Shown: positions 27,101 through 36,000 of the stretch, piece by piece
Layout of the letters: each line of letters opens with the position of its first letter
Position numbering within the stretch: position 1 is the first letter of the stretch
NCBI GenBank assembly: GCA_012932865.1
Contig: SAXG01000116.1
Coordinates: 1-64,000 of the forward strand
DNA length: 64,000 bases
Source: Amylostereum areolatum
Lineage: Eukaryota; Basidiomycota; Agaricomycetes; Russulales; Stereaceae
Reading direction: 5' to 3'
Program-made: the position numbers and the translations under genes
The notes under the pieces: generated by a model
The model's input: only the letters and a program-made list of their open reading frames with translations
Database searches by the model: none
What the model was told of the DNA's origin: nothing

Positions 27101-30020
27101 ACTTCGGGGGTTTGTCCTTCAGGTAATTGGTAAGGGATTGTTGAACAGTGTTGTCGGTCGGGTCCTTGATCTCGATGGTGACGCGAATCTCCTCTTCGTC
27201 CTCGCCAGCGTTCATGTCAACGGTCATGCCGGCAGGGAGAGCGCGGGCATTTGGTTCGATCTTGGCCTGCTTGCACTGATTGAGGTAGACCCCGCCATGA
27301 GTTTCCCATTGTCTAAATCATTCTGTGATCAGCAAACGCGGGTCGAAAGATGGGCCCGACCGAGCGTACCTTTGAATATGCGTGCGCAAAGTCGACGTGC
27401 TTCCGGAGAGCCACGAGTTTGCCTCTGAGCGGCCGTGGTGCCTACAAGCATGTAAGTACCACCGCATTCGTCGGGAAATATGTTTACATACCTGCATACT
27501 TCACACCAGCTTCCTTGCTTGACCTCGCCGTCGATGGTGCGTTCATCCTTGGTAAAGATGAGACGAACGTCGCGAGTACGCGCGTCGTCATCTCGATGTG
27601 CGTGGAATTTACGTCCCTTTGATGGTTTGGACCGTGAGCGTGGGGCACAGCGAGTGCGAGGGAGAAGACCAGCGGAGAACCACGTGACGTGGCACAGCGT
27701 GGCGTCGAATCGTCGATGTCGGTGAGGATGGGCACCGTTGTTGAGGTCGCCGAGGGGATGATGGGTGCGGGTGTCGTAGAGGAATGGTGTTGGGGGGCCG
27801 AAGGAAACCGCGTCGGGTGTCCGCGTCGGGTGTAAAGGCGGGATCGTTGCAGTCGTTGTCGTCGCCATGAGTCGTCGTGGATGCCCAAGATTCAGGGTTC
27901 CGTGGATAAGACCATGGGTGTGTCGTGACAGTCGTGGTGAGGGCGTTGAGGACGGCGAGAAGGAGAGCGGATAGGGGAGCGGATAGGGGAGCGGATGGGG
28001 GAGCGGATGGGGGAGTATCATAGATGACCGTCAGTGTGAGGAAAAAGAAACGACGGCCGTGGATTACATACCTTCGTGGGCGCCTCCTGGCACTTCCGGA
28101 GGTACGCGTCGAGCTCGTCGTCCTCCCTCTCCTTTCCCTTTCCTTTCCTAGCCTGTGCGTGGCCTTCGTCGTCTTGTGAGTCCGCGTCCGGGTAGGCATC
28201 TTCGTCATCGCCATCGTCGGTCTTTTCAGCGGACTCAGTGATGCGTGCGCGCTTCAAGGCCGGCTTGTCCGCGCCGGGAGCGACGGCGGCGCGACGTTTG
28301 GGAGTGGATGACGTCGATGTCGACGGCACTAGGAGAAGTGATTAAAAAAAGGGGGCGCAGTGCGATGATAGAACTACATACCGTCGAGAGAGATTGAATC
28401 GGCCGCTTTTCCGAGTGCACCCTTGAAAATCTTGTCATGAACATTCTGAGTTGTTCTGGGTTGCTTCGGGGCGGGATTTTTGGGCTTGAAGAAATTGCTG
28501 ACGGCCTCATTGTTCTTGATATACTTGATTTTGTCCGAGGGCTTTGGTTTTCGACGTCTGCCGCCTGCGATGATGAGCGCGGGGTCGGGCTGGTCTCGCT
28601 CCCCTGCAACATGTGTTCAAGTGAGGAACTGCACAGACAGGAAGTTGCTCACCACGCCCTCGGCGCGAGGTAGTTGCCTCTTTCGTTTGTGTTGATCCGG
28701 ACGCCCGAGGAAGCGGATCTTCATCGCCTTCGGAATTATAAAATGTGATTTTGGAGGCGTCCTTCAGCTGCCCGTTGAGTCCTATGGCGCATCCGGCATC
28801 GTCGTCGGCCATACTGGGTGGGAGAGGATGGGAGGACGCGAAGCAAGTGGTCTGATTTCTTTTTCTTGCATTTCCGGGAGGAGTAGGACAAGTTCCCACG
28901 CCTTCATAGCCACTCCTCGGACTTCAGATCTGCACGTGACTGAACACCGGTTCGGGCCGGTTCAGTCGGTTCTCCACCGGCCCAAACCTGAACCTGAACC
29001 AAGTGCCAAATACCAGAACCAGAACCAGAACCAAACTGAACTGGCAGTTCAGTTCGGTCAGTTCGGTTCCGAACCATGGTTCTGAACTGAACTTTGGCAA
29101 CACTACAGCTCGCGTGTCCACATGTCCACCAAATATTCGTTTGTGAGTCGACCAAACATCCGGAAACGGGGCTCACGAAGAAGGCGAGCACGATAATGCC
29201 ATATCTGTGTAGATGGGGCATCACAGGCATCCGGCAAGTCCGCATTTCGCTGACGCCCATGGCGTATATCGTTGGCATCGCCGACTATGCCCCAGCCGAG
29301 GGTGCCATGGGGGAAGAAGAGTGGGTATGCGAGGGGTTCCCATATGCGGCTGATAGTCGGTATTGTAATCTTGAGACCATTCTCTCTTGAGACGATGAGG
29401 CTGCGAGGTGCGAAATCTGCTGCACCTGTGTTGTCATATCGAATGATGGCCGCGACTTCGGCGGTGCCAGGATCCTGAAGGATAACGTGTGCATCTGGGC
29501 AAGCATCGCGTGAGATGGAAGAGAGTGAAATGAGGGAGCGAACGAAAGGGTTGTCTCGGCGAAGAGCTGCTGTGACAGCATCTGTCCATGCCTGCAGAAT
29601 GGCGGCCGCCCAGTTCTGTCCGTGAGGCATTTCCGAGCGCATGTAGCCGTCATATAGGACCCATCGCACACCGGAATTGGCATGGTCTGGTCGAAGTCGA
29701 TGATAAACACGGCCCTGTATAGCAAGAAATCCCTGTGGACCGTAATGCACAGGAAATGCACCTGTCGTTTCCATGGCGGCGAATGAATACAGTAAGTTGA
29801 CCTTGCGGGATAAGGCGGAGGCATTCGGCTGTAACGCAAGCCACTCGAGCTCGTTGGGAAGAGGTGGGAGGGGAAGAACGTCGTGTCGCCGAGAACCGCG
29901 AGGACCACAGCAGAACCCGGATGTTTCTCCGGTTAAAAGAGAGATACCGCACCATCGGCAGGTGCGATTCCACCGCTGGTTTGGACGCGCAATAGGGCCT
30001 AGATCCCACGTAGCAGGCAT
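21101..30020 (-). CDS. Helitron Rep-helicase, disrupted by a hAT insertion
   Basis: Exons 30020-29106, 24415-24269, 24216-23155, 23099-22302 and 22234-21101 are all whole codons and sum to 1351 aa. The N-terminal zinc-type segment (CRWCGISLLTGETSGFCC) precedes the Helitron-specific region ending FPHGTLGWG and FGRLTNEYLVDMW. The Rep HUH motif is LPHAHILIK, and the downstream FQYLFKYIHKG carries the two candidate tyrosines. The Pif1-like helicase has Walker A GKAGRGKT, Walker B VIFWDEAPM, then LLGDFRQTCPVV and a final ALSRIRHRT. The hAT element sits between the first two exon blocks after the codons for EL. Its TIR supplies an immediate in-frame UAG, so this copy now encodes only the first 305 codons plus a separate C-terminal part. 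No other lesion is seen. Confidence 0.92.
24416..24423. repeat. 8-bp target-site duplication, left copy (CAGCTCGC)
   Basis: Identical to 29106-29113 and directly abuts the hAT terminal inverted repeat. Eight base pairs is the hAT-superfamily length. Confidence 0.95.
24424..24447 (+). repeat. hAT terminal inverted repeat, left
   Basis: Reads TAGTGGTGCCAAAGTTCAG and on. Its reverse complement matches 29082-29105 at 23 of 24 positions. Confidence 0.95.
24663..28812 (-). CDS. hAT transposase, multi-exon, BED finger and hATC domain
   Basis: Starts at MADDDAGCAIGLNGQL (28812) and ends at 24663; many short introns, so exons are only partly resolved. In order: an acidic/basic N-terminus with an NLS-like KRRAAV and KGKGKERE; a BED-type zinc finger (WCEVCR, then after an intron SWLSGSTSTLRTHIQR); the first catalytic block ISITFDGWTSKWGTPFIAIT (about 26.73 kb); the second block WATADNVRTNDKCL (about 26.47 kb); a long acidic insertion (DEEDDADEVV); the RTRW segment near 25.93 kb; and the C-terminal dimerisation domain SSVASERAFSSGG (about 24.83 kb). 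All hallmark blocks are present and I saw no internal stop that splicing cannot remove, but I did not close every junction. It catalyses cut-and-paste transposition. Confidence 0.82.
29082..29105 (-). repeat. hAT terminal inverted repeat, right
   Basis: On the minus strand it begins TAGTGTTGCCAAAGTTCAG. The leading TAG is in frame with the broken Helitron gene and terminates it. Confidence 0.95.
29106..29113. repeat. 8-bp target-site duplication, right copy (CAGCTCGC)
   Basis: Matches 24416-24423 exactly; it carries the last codons of the Helitron exon before the insertion. Confidence 0.95.
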
Positions 30021-30394
30021 CCTGTCAAACTTGCCTGATTATTAGCAGAAATATAAATTTAGACATAACTGAGAGCTCACCTAGAGTATGTCCCAGCGTG
30101 CGATATATAAGTTGTGTTAGGGATGCACGTAGTATGTGAGTCAACAGTTGCCCATGTCCAACAGATGGCGGGCTCCACTTTGGTGGTACGGTGATAGGAA
30201 GGTTAGCGCGTTGAGCACGCGGTGGGTAGTACACGGTGAGTACACGGTGGTGACGTTGTCCGGGGGATTTAGGAGAGCGTCGGCGAGAGTTGTAGGCGGT
30301 ATATAGTGCTGATCGAGCGGGAAAGAAAAATAGAAAGACATATTTATTGTGCATGGTAGCTTGTACACATAGTACTCCTACTGAAGCAAGGGGT
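30021..30394. other. Helitron leader upstream of the Rep-helicase gene
   Basis: No gene recognised. It contains short GTGAGTACACGGTG-type direct repeats (about 30211-30252) and is cut from the rest of the Helitron by the gypsy insertion. Confidence 0.4.
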
Positions 30395-30399
30395 TAGAT
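30395..30399. repeat. 5-bp target-site duplication of the gypsy element (TAGAT), left
   Basis: Same five bases follow the right LTR at 37497-37501. Confidence 0.93.
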
Positions 30400-30819
30400 T
30401 GTCACGGATCGCTCCATTTCTCTCTTCGTTTGCAGACCTCGTACACGCGACGCGTCACGGCACATGACTTTCCCTTGCATCACATGCTTCAACGACGTCA
30501 TTGCCCGGACTTCCGAGCGGGGTTCCGCATCCTTATCTATGACATCATCGCTCCGGACCTTCGTCCTCCACCCCATGACTCCTTTCTTATTGTTCCCCCC
30601 GCTCGCACCACTATTGCATCGCATCGCACCATCGTACCCACTTGTATATAAGGACAGTGTTTCTTTTCCCTTCTCCCTAGACTGTCCATCTCGTCATACG
30701 GTACTGTAGCACACGTTGCACTACCCTAGACCCCGGCACTCTCGAATCTATTCTCTTCCCGCTCCTCCCATCGTCGCGACTTAGGCGGTTCATCGGTCTC
30801 ATAAACTGCGTTTCTGACA
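30400..30819 (+). repeat. 5' LTR, 420 bp
   Basis: Begins TGTCACGGATCG and ends TTTCTGACA (TG...CA termini). Contains a TATATAA box at 30645-30651 and the probable transcript start near 30679. Matches 37077-37496. Confidence 0.95.
30645..30688 (+). promoter_or_regulatory. LTR core promoter and RNA 5' end
   Basis: TATATAA (30645-30651) lies 28 nt before AGACTGTCCA (30679-30688). The spacing is right for initiation there, and that decamer is the reverse complement of the primer-binding site, so the RNA 5' end is inferred to be at about 30679. Confidence 0.65.
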
Positions 30820-32027
30820 CCTGGACAGTCTACCCCTACGCCTACCTCGCACCCCTCTCTCCATCTACCTCTGCCGTCTCTACGACGTTAAAAACTCCCA
30901 CCACGGACCTCCCGAACGCACCAGTTTTCCTCCCGTTCAACGGAAAGCCGATCACCCCCCGCGACGATGCACCACTCCCCTACCCTTGGTCCGACGCCGT
31001 CACCGTCAACTGCCTCGTCCCCGTACAGAACCTCTGCAAGAAAGATCCCTGGACCGCGCACGGCCTCAACTTCCGCATCTTCGAGTGGAGGTGGCACAAG
31101 GATCACGGTACTGTCGTCCTCGCCCTATACGTCCGGATCACTACGTGCATCAACGTAGATCTCGAACGCCTTGAATTCACCCTCCACGCCCCCACCTACC
31201 ACACATACCTCATCCAGGACGCCCCCAACCCGATCCTCCAAACCAGTTTCACCTCCGTCTCCCAGTTTAACCGCCGGACCCCCGAATCCACCCCACCACC
31301 AGTCCTCCGTCCCACCATCAAGGGTAAGACCCTTCGTCGCCGCCACCACGAACATAAGATCCGCCAGGCAGTAAAAGCCGGCTACCTCACCAAGAAACTC
31401 CTCGGCCGTCGCCCCATCGCGGCGGACTTCTTCTAGACCATCATCACGTCCTCCACAGCCCCTCGTCCCCCCACTCCGAACCTCCCCCCAGGTGTTTTTC
31501 GAGACTACTGTCCCGAAGAATACTATATCCTCACCTCGCAGCAGACTAAGGAATCCGTACGTTGGCTGCACGACGAACCAAACCGGCAACGTCGAGACTG
31601 GTACTTCGACGACCGTGACGAACAACCCTACGTCGAAGAATCAGATTTTGCCACCGCTGCGGACGTTCTACAGCGCTTCCTGAACCCCCCTCCGACCAAC
31701 TCGCCCCCACCCCGTCGACGTACTGTAATCGAAGTCCCAGAAGGGATCAACCACAACGACACAACTGGGAAGTGGTACGCCTATAGACGGAACAAGAACG
31801 GAACCCCAGGACGATCAGTAGTTGAGTGGCAGCCCACTTCGTTCAGTCCCGTCCAAGATCACTGGTCGTGGCATCATAACCAGCAATTCCTCACCCCCGC
31901 CGACTTCCTTGTCGCAAAACAAGTCGAGGACGAAGTTGAAGAAGCAGAAGAACGCCGACGAGAAACCCTACGCCGCCTTGATCAAGAACTCGCCCAATCC
32001 CTCACCGTCCCCCTCCCCTTCGACAAG
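30681..32027 (+). other. ATG-less open frame in line with gag, one internal UAG
   Basis: From 30681, just after a TAG in the LTR, the frame of gag stays open for 251 codons to a single TAG at 31434-31436. It then stays open 197 more codons to the gag ATG at 32028. There is no ATG in this frame over the whole stretch, so simple start-to-stop ORF finding misses it. Codons are strongly C/G-ending like the real genes here (for example the segment encoding TKKLLGRRPIAADFF). The predicted peptide looks globular, with motifs such as WTAHGLNFRIFEWRWHKDHG and DHWSWHHNQQFLTPADFL. It may be an N-terminal extension of Gag made by non-AUG initiation and readthrough, a spliced product, or a decayed coding region. 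Confidence 0.6.
30822..30831 (+). other. Primer-binding site (self-priming type)
   Basis: TGGACAGTCT begins two bases after the 5' LTR and is a perfect complement of AGACTGTCCA in the R region (30679-30688). This is the arrangement of Tf1-like elements that prime with the 5' end of their own RNA instead of a tRNA. Confidence 0.75.
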
Positions 32028-33053
32028 ATGTCCGATGCCGAATCCAAACCTGCCGTCTCCAAGCGGGAGATCGGCCCCAAGCCAAAGCCATTCAAAGGCG
32101 ATAGACGCGACACCCTCCGGTTCTCCCTCGAGCTCCGCATGTTCCTGCGCGTTAACAAGGATGTTTATGCCACAGATGACGCCAAGATGATGCTCCTCCT
32201 CAGCCTGATGGAGGACGACACGGCGAAAGCCTGGGCCACACATCGCCGCATGGAACTCTTCGCTGACGAAGACGAGAAGGAAGACGCCGACACCCTCGAC
32301 CCCACGCCCCCAACACTCCACTATAGCTCCTACAAAGAGCTCTTCGAGAGGTTTGGCAAAGACTTCGTGCCCGTCGATCCGAAGATAGAGGCTCAGCGTA
32401 AGATCAACGAGCTCGCAATGACCACCCGGGACGTCACTGACTTTATCACCGAGTTTGAGATGCTGGCAACCATGTCAGCGTATGACGACGAGGCGCTAAT
32501 CCACTTTTTCAAAAAGGGACTTCAGCGTGACCTCGGCAAGCAGGTGGCCCGGTCGTACCCGTTCCCCACCAAGCTCGCGGAGTGGAAGGAGCGCGCCCGC
32601 CGCATCAACCACCAGTGGCTCGAAGAGAACCCGGAGAGGAAGAGCAGTCAGTCCAAGGGGGCTGTCGCGCTCACCTCAAACGGTTCGACCAACGACTCCT
32701 CGTCGCGCCGAGTTGGCGCCTTCACCAACACCTCGACCCGCCCTGCAAAGCTGACGGACGACGAGCGCGCAAAGATGATGCGTGAAGGCAAGTGCTTCAT
32801 GTGTCGACAAGCCGGTCACGTCTCTCGCGACTGCCCCAACCGCAATTCGAGCGCGCGACGAGTGGGCGCAGCAGAGACTGGGTCCAAGGCCCCTCCCCTG
32901 CCGACGAACACGGCTCCGTCCACTGCGAAAGCAGCTCCCGACCCGTCCAAAACCATCGCGGCAATCACCCGCCAGCTGAAGGACCTGGACGTGGAAGGTA
33001 AGGAACAGGCAGTGGCACTGTTGAAGGATATCCTGGAGTCGCAGGATTTTTGA
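32028..33053 (+). CDS. gag: Gag structural protein of the gypsy element, 341 aa
   Basis: Forms the particle shell and binds element RNA. The capsid-like region spans about residues 20-200 (FKGDRRDTLRFSLELRMFLR, FITEFEMLATMSAYDDEALI, then a basic RRINHQW). A CCHC zinc knuckle CFMCRQAGHVSRDC lies at about 257-270. A disordered Ser/Thr/Ala tail follows, and a helical C-terminus KDLDVEGKEQAVALLKDILE. ATG 32028 is the first in its frame, but the same frame is open upstream, so the true N-terminus may lie earlier. It stops at TGA 33051-33053, directly after a T5 tract shared with the pol frame. Confidence 0.9.
   Translation: MSDAESKPAVSKREIGPKPKPFKGDRRDTLRFSLELRMFLRVNKDVYATDDAKMMLLLSLMEDDTAKAWATHRRMELFADEDEKEDADTLDPTPPTLHYSSYKELFERFGKDFVPVDPKIEAQRKINELAMTTRDVTDFITEFEMLATMSAYDDEALIHFFKKGLQRDLGKQVARSYPFPTKLAEWKERARRINHQWLEENPERKSSQSKGAVALTSNGSTNDSSSRRVGAFTNTSTRPAKLTDDERAKMMREGKCFMCRQAGHVSRDCPNRNSSARRVGAAETGSKAPPLPTNTAPSTAKAAPDPSKTIAAITRQLKDLDVEGKEQAVALLKDILESQDF
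33047..33053 (+). promoter_or_regulatory. Candidate -1 frameshift site between gag and pol
   Basis: T5 (33047-33051) runs into the gag stop TGA. A tRNA on TTT (33048-33050) can slip back one base onto TTT (33047-33049), and the next codons TTG AAA CAC enter the pol frame, which is -1 relative to gag and has no ATG at its start. It is not a canonical X XXY YYZ heptamer. Confidence 0.45.
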
Positions 33054-36000
33054 AACACCCCCCAGTCGCGTCGTCTGGCGGAGGCAAAGGACTTGTATCA
33101 TCGGCATCGTACAATCGCTTTTCTGTATTATCATCTATGACCTCATGTGAGCAATCGTATCCATCGTGTGTGCACCTCTCTACTGTCACGAAGAACAGGC
33201 AAACACCCTCGATAACGCTCAGAGTCAAGATGATTGGACGAGTGACAGGCCGACAAATCGACGCAGATGCACTGCTTGACAGCGGTGCAGAAGGAATCAT
33301 CATCAATCAAAGCTTTGCTGAACGCAAGAAGCTGACCACGAGAAAACTAGAAAACCCGTTCCCCGTGCGTAACGTGGATGGCACCGAGAACATCATGGGC
33401 TGGGTACGTGACACGACGACCCAGCGAATCCGGATATACTCGCAAGACTCAAAGGCATACCATGAGGAAGAAGCTGAGTTCTTCATCACCGACATCGGTG
33501 ATCACGATATGATCCTTGGAACAGACTGGCTCGATGAGCATAACCCCACCATAGACTGGCAGCAAGATCGTGTTGACATGCTCCGCTGCCCTCCCTCCTG
33601 CACCCTCTCCGAACCGACCGTGACAAACCTTGCAACAAAGCCGCGAACACCATTGTCGACCCGATCACAGCGAAAGGTTCGAGCTGATGCGCCCCCTAAG
33701 GTACCTCTAGTCCCGGACGACCCCTTCCCAGAACCAGTGTATGTCTCCTGGGCCCCTATCCCTACGTATGTCATCCCCGCGCGCAGGGTCCAAGGTGTTC
33801 GTATCCGCACATCCCATCTCTCACCTCTACCTGCCCGCCTTTTCACTGAAGACGACGACGAACGACCCAGAGTCTTCCGAGACTGGGAGATCAATGGCCT
33901 GCGTCGTGCTGGGATTCTTCCTGAAGTTGACGGCCCTAACCCGGAGGCAGTACCAATCCGCGCGGGCTTCACCAAGGCGCAGGAGCTTGCAGAGCACTCA
34001 AAGGAAAATGCACGTCCGCAAACCTTTGAAGACTTGGTTCCCCCTCCATACCGCGACTTTGCACCCGTATTCGACAAGAAAACCTCTGAACGACTACCCA
34101 ACCGACGACCATGGGATCATGCCATCGACATGAAGGACGGCTTCGAACCCAAGCCGTGCAAGATCTATCCGCTCTCCCCCTCCGAGCAGATCGAGCTCGA
34201 TACCTTCCTCGACGACCACCTGAAGAAGGGCTACATTCGCCCATCGAAGTCGCCGCAGGCAAGTCCGTTCTTTTTCGTCAAAAAGAAGGATGGGAAGCTG
34301 CGGCCTGTACAGGACTATCGAGAGCTAAACAAGGGTACCATCAAGAACGAGTATCCCTTGCCGCTGATCTCAGAAATTGTCGACCGCCTCAAAGGTGCAA
34401 AGATCTTCTCCAAGATGGACGTCCGCTGGGGGTACAACAACGTCCGCATCAAGGAAGGCGACGAGTGGAAGGCTGCGTTCAAGACGAATCGTGGCCTCTT
34501 TGAACCTACGGTGATGTTCTTCGGCCTTATGAACTCCCCCGCGACGTTCCAGGCAATGATGAACGAACTTTTCAAGGACCTTATCGACTCGGGCAAAGTC
34601 ATCATCTACATGGACGACATCCTCGTATTCACTCGAACTATGGAGGAACATCGTGCCATAGTGCGACAGGTTCTCCAACGCCTACAAGACAATGACCTGT
34701 TCCTTAAGCCAGAGAAATGTGTCTTCGAGCAGGACTCCGTTGAATACCTCGGACTCATTATCTCGCACGACAAGATCGCCATGGACCCCGTCAAGGTAGC
34801 TGGTATCCAGGACTGGCCGACACCCCGGACGGTCAAGGATGTACAATCCTTCCTCGGATTTGGTAATTTCTACCGACGCTTCATCAAGGATTTCTCCAAG
34901 ATCGCACGACCTCTGTTCGACCTGACAAAGAAGGACTGCACATGGAATTGGTCGACGGAATGCCAGACGGCGTTTAACGCACTTAAAGCTGCGTTCACCT
35001 CCTCCCCTGTCTTAGTTATGCCTGATCCAAGGAAACCCTACCTCGTCGAAGTTGATGCCTCGGACTTTGCTACTGGAGGTATACTCTCGCAGAAAGGCAA
35101 CGACGGTCACTGGCATCCAGTGGCGTATCTGTCCAAGGCCCTGTCCGAACCGGAACGCAACTACGACATCTACGACAAGGAGCTACTCGCGATCATCCGT
35201 GCGCTCGAAGCCTGGCGCCACTACCTTGAAGGCGCCCCCGACACCGTCGAAATCTGGACAGACCACAAGAACCTGGAACACTTCAAGACGGCACAGAAGC
35301 TGAGCCGCCGACAGGCACGTTGGGCTCTATTCCTCACTCGATTTGACTTCGCGCTCGTTCACAAACCAGGAGTATCCCATCGCCCAGACCCAATGTCCCG
35401 ACGACCTGATCACAAGCAGGGCGTTGAGAATGACAACAAGGAGCGTATCTTGCTCGACCCCAAGTACTTCCAGATACGTGCAACAAGGCCAGGAGCAGTA
35501 ACCTCCCTCGGCGATGTTGAACTCCGACGACGTATCCGCGACTGCAAGACCAAGGACATCGAGGTTGTTCAAGCTCTGGATGCCATCTTACGAAATGGAC
35601 CACGTACACTCGTCAAGAACCTTCAAGAGTGGAACTACGAAGAAGGCCTGGTCCTGTTTAGAGGAAAGGTATATGTCCCTGCAGATGACGAGTTGCGACG
35701 CGACATTGTCAAAATGTACCATGAATCGCCAATGGCTGGACACCCTGGTCGCTTCAAGACTTACGAACTTGTGAGTCGTGAATATTGGTGGCCTGGCATG
35801 TCTGTCTTCGTCCGCGACTTCGTAGCAGGATGCGCAACCTGCCAGTCGACAAAGACACAGAGCAGCCGACCCCACATCGACATGATCCCGAACGAAGTAC
35901 CCGACCGACCATTTGGCGTCATCTCTACCGACTTCATTGTCGAGCTCCCTGACTGCGAAGGCTATAATGCCGTCAATGTCGTGGTTGATCGCCTCACCAA

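Larger units (their letters stand above)
24424..29105 (-). mobile_element. hAT-superfamily DNA transposon, 4682 bp
   Basis: Bounded by 24-bp terminal inverted repeats (24424-24447 and 29082-29105) beginning TAGTGGTGCC and TAGTGTTGCC with a single mismatch, and flanked by perfect CAGCTCGC duplications. Subterminal regions carry many GTTCAG/GAACC direct and inverted repeats (about 24430-24580 and 28945-29090), typical transposase-binding arrays. The interior encodes a complete-looking hAT transposase on the minus strand. The intact ends, duplications and recognisable domains throughout suggest recent insertion and possible autonomy. Confidence 0.95.

Noticed and set aside
30430..30709. Short open frames repeated at 37107-37386
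   Set aside because: They are the two LTR copies, not genes.
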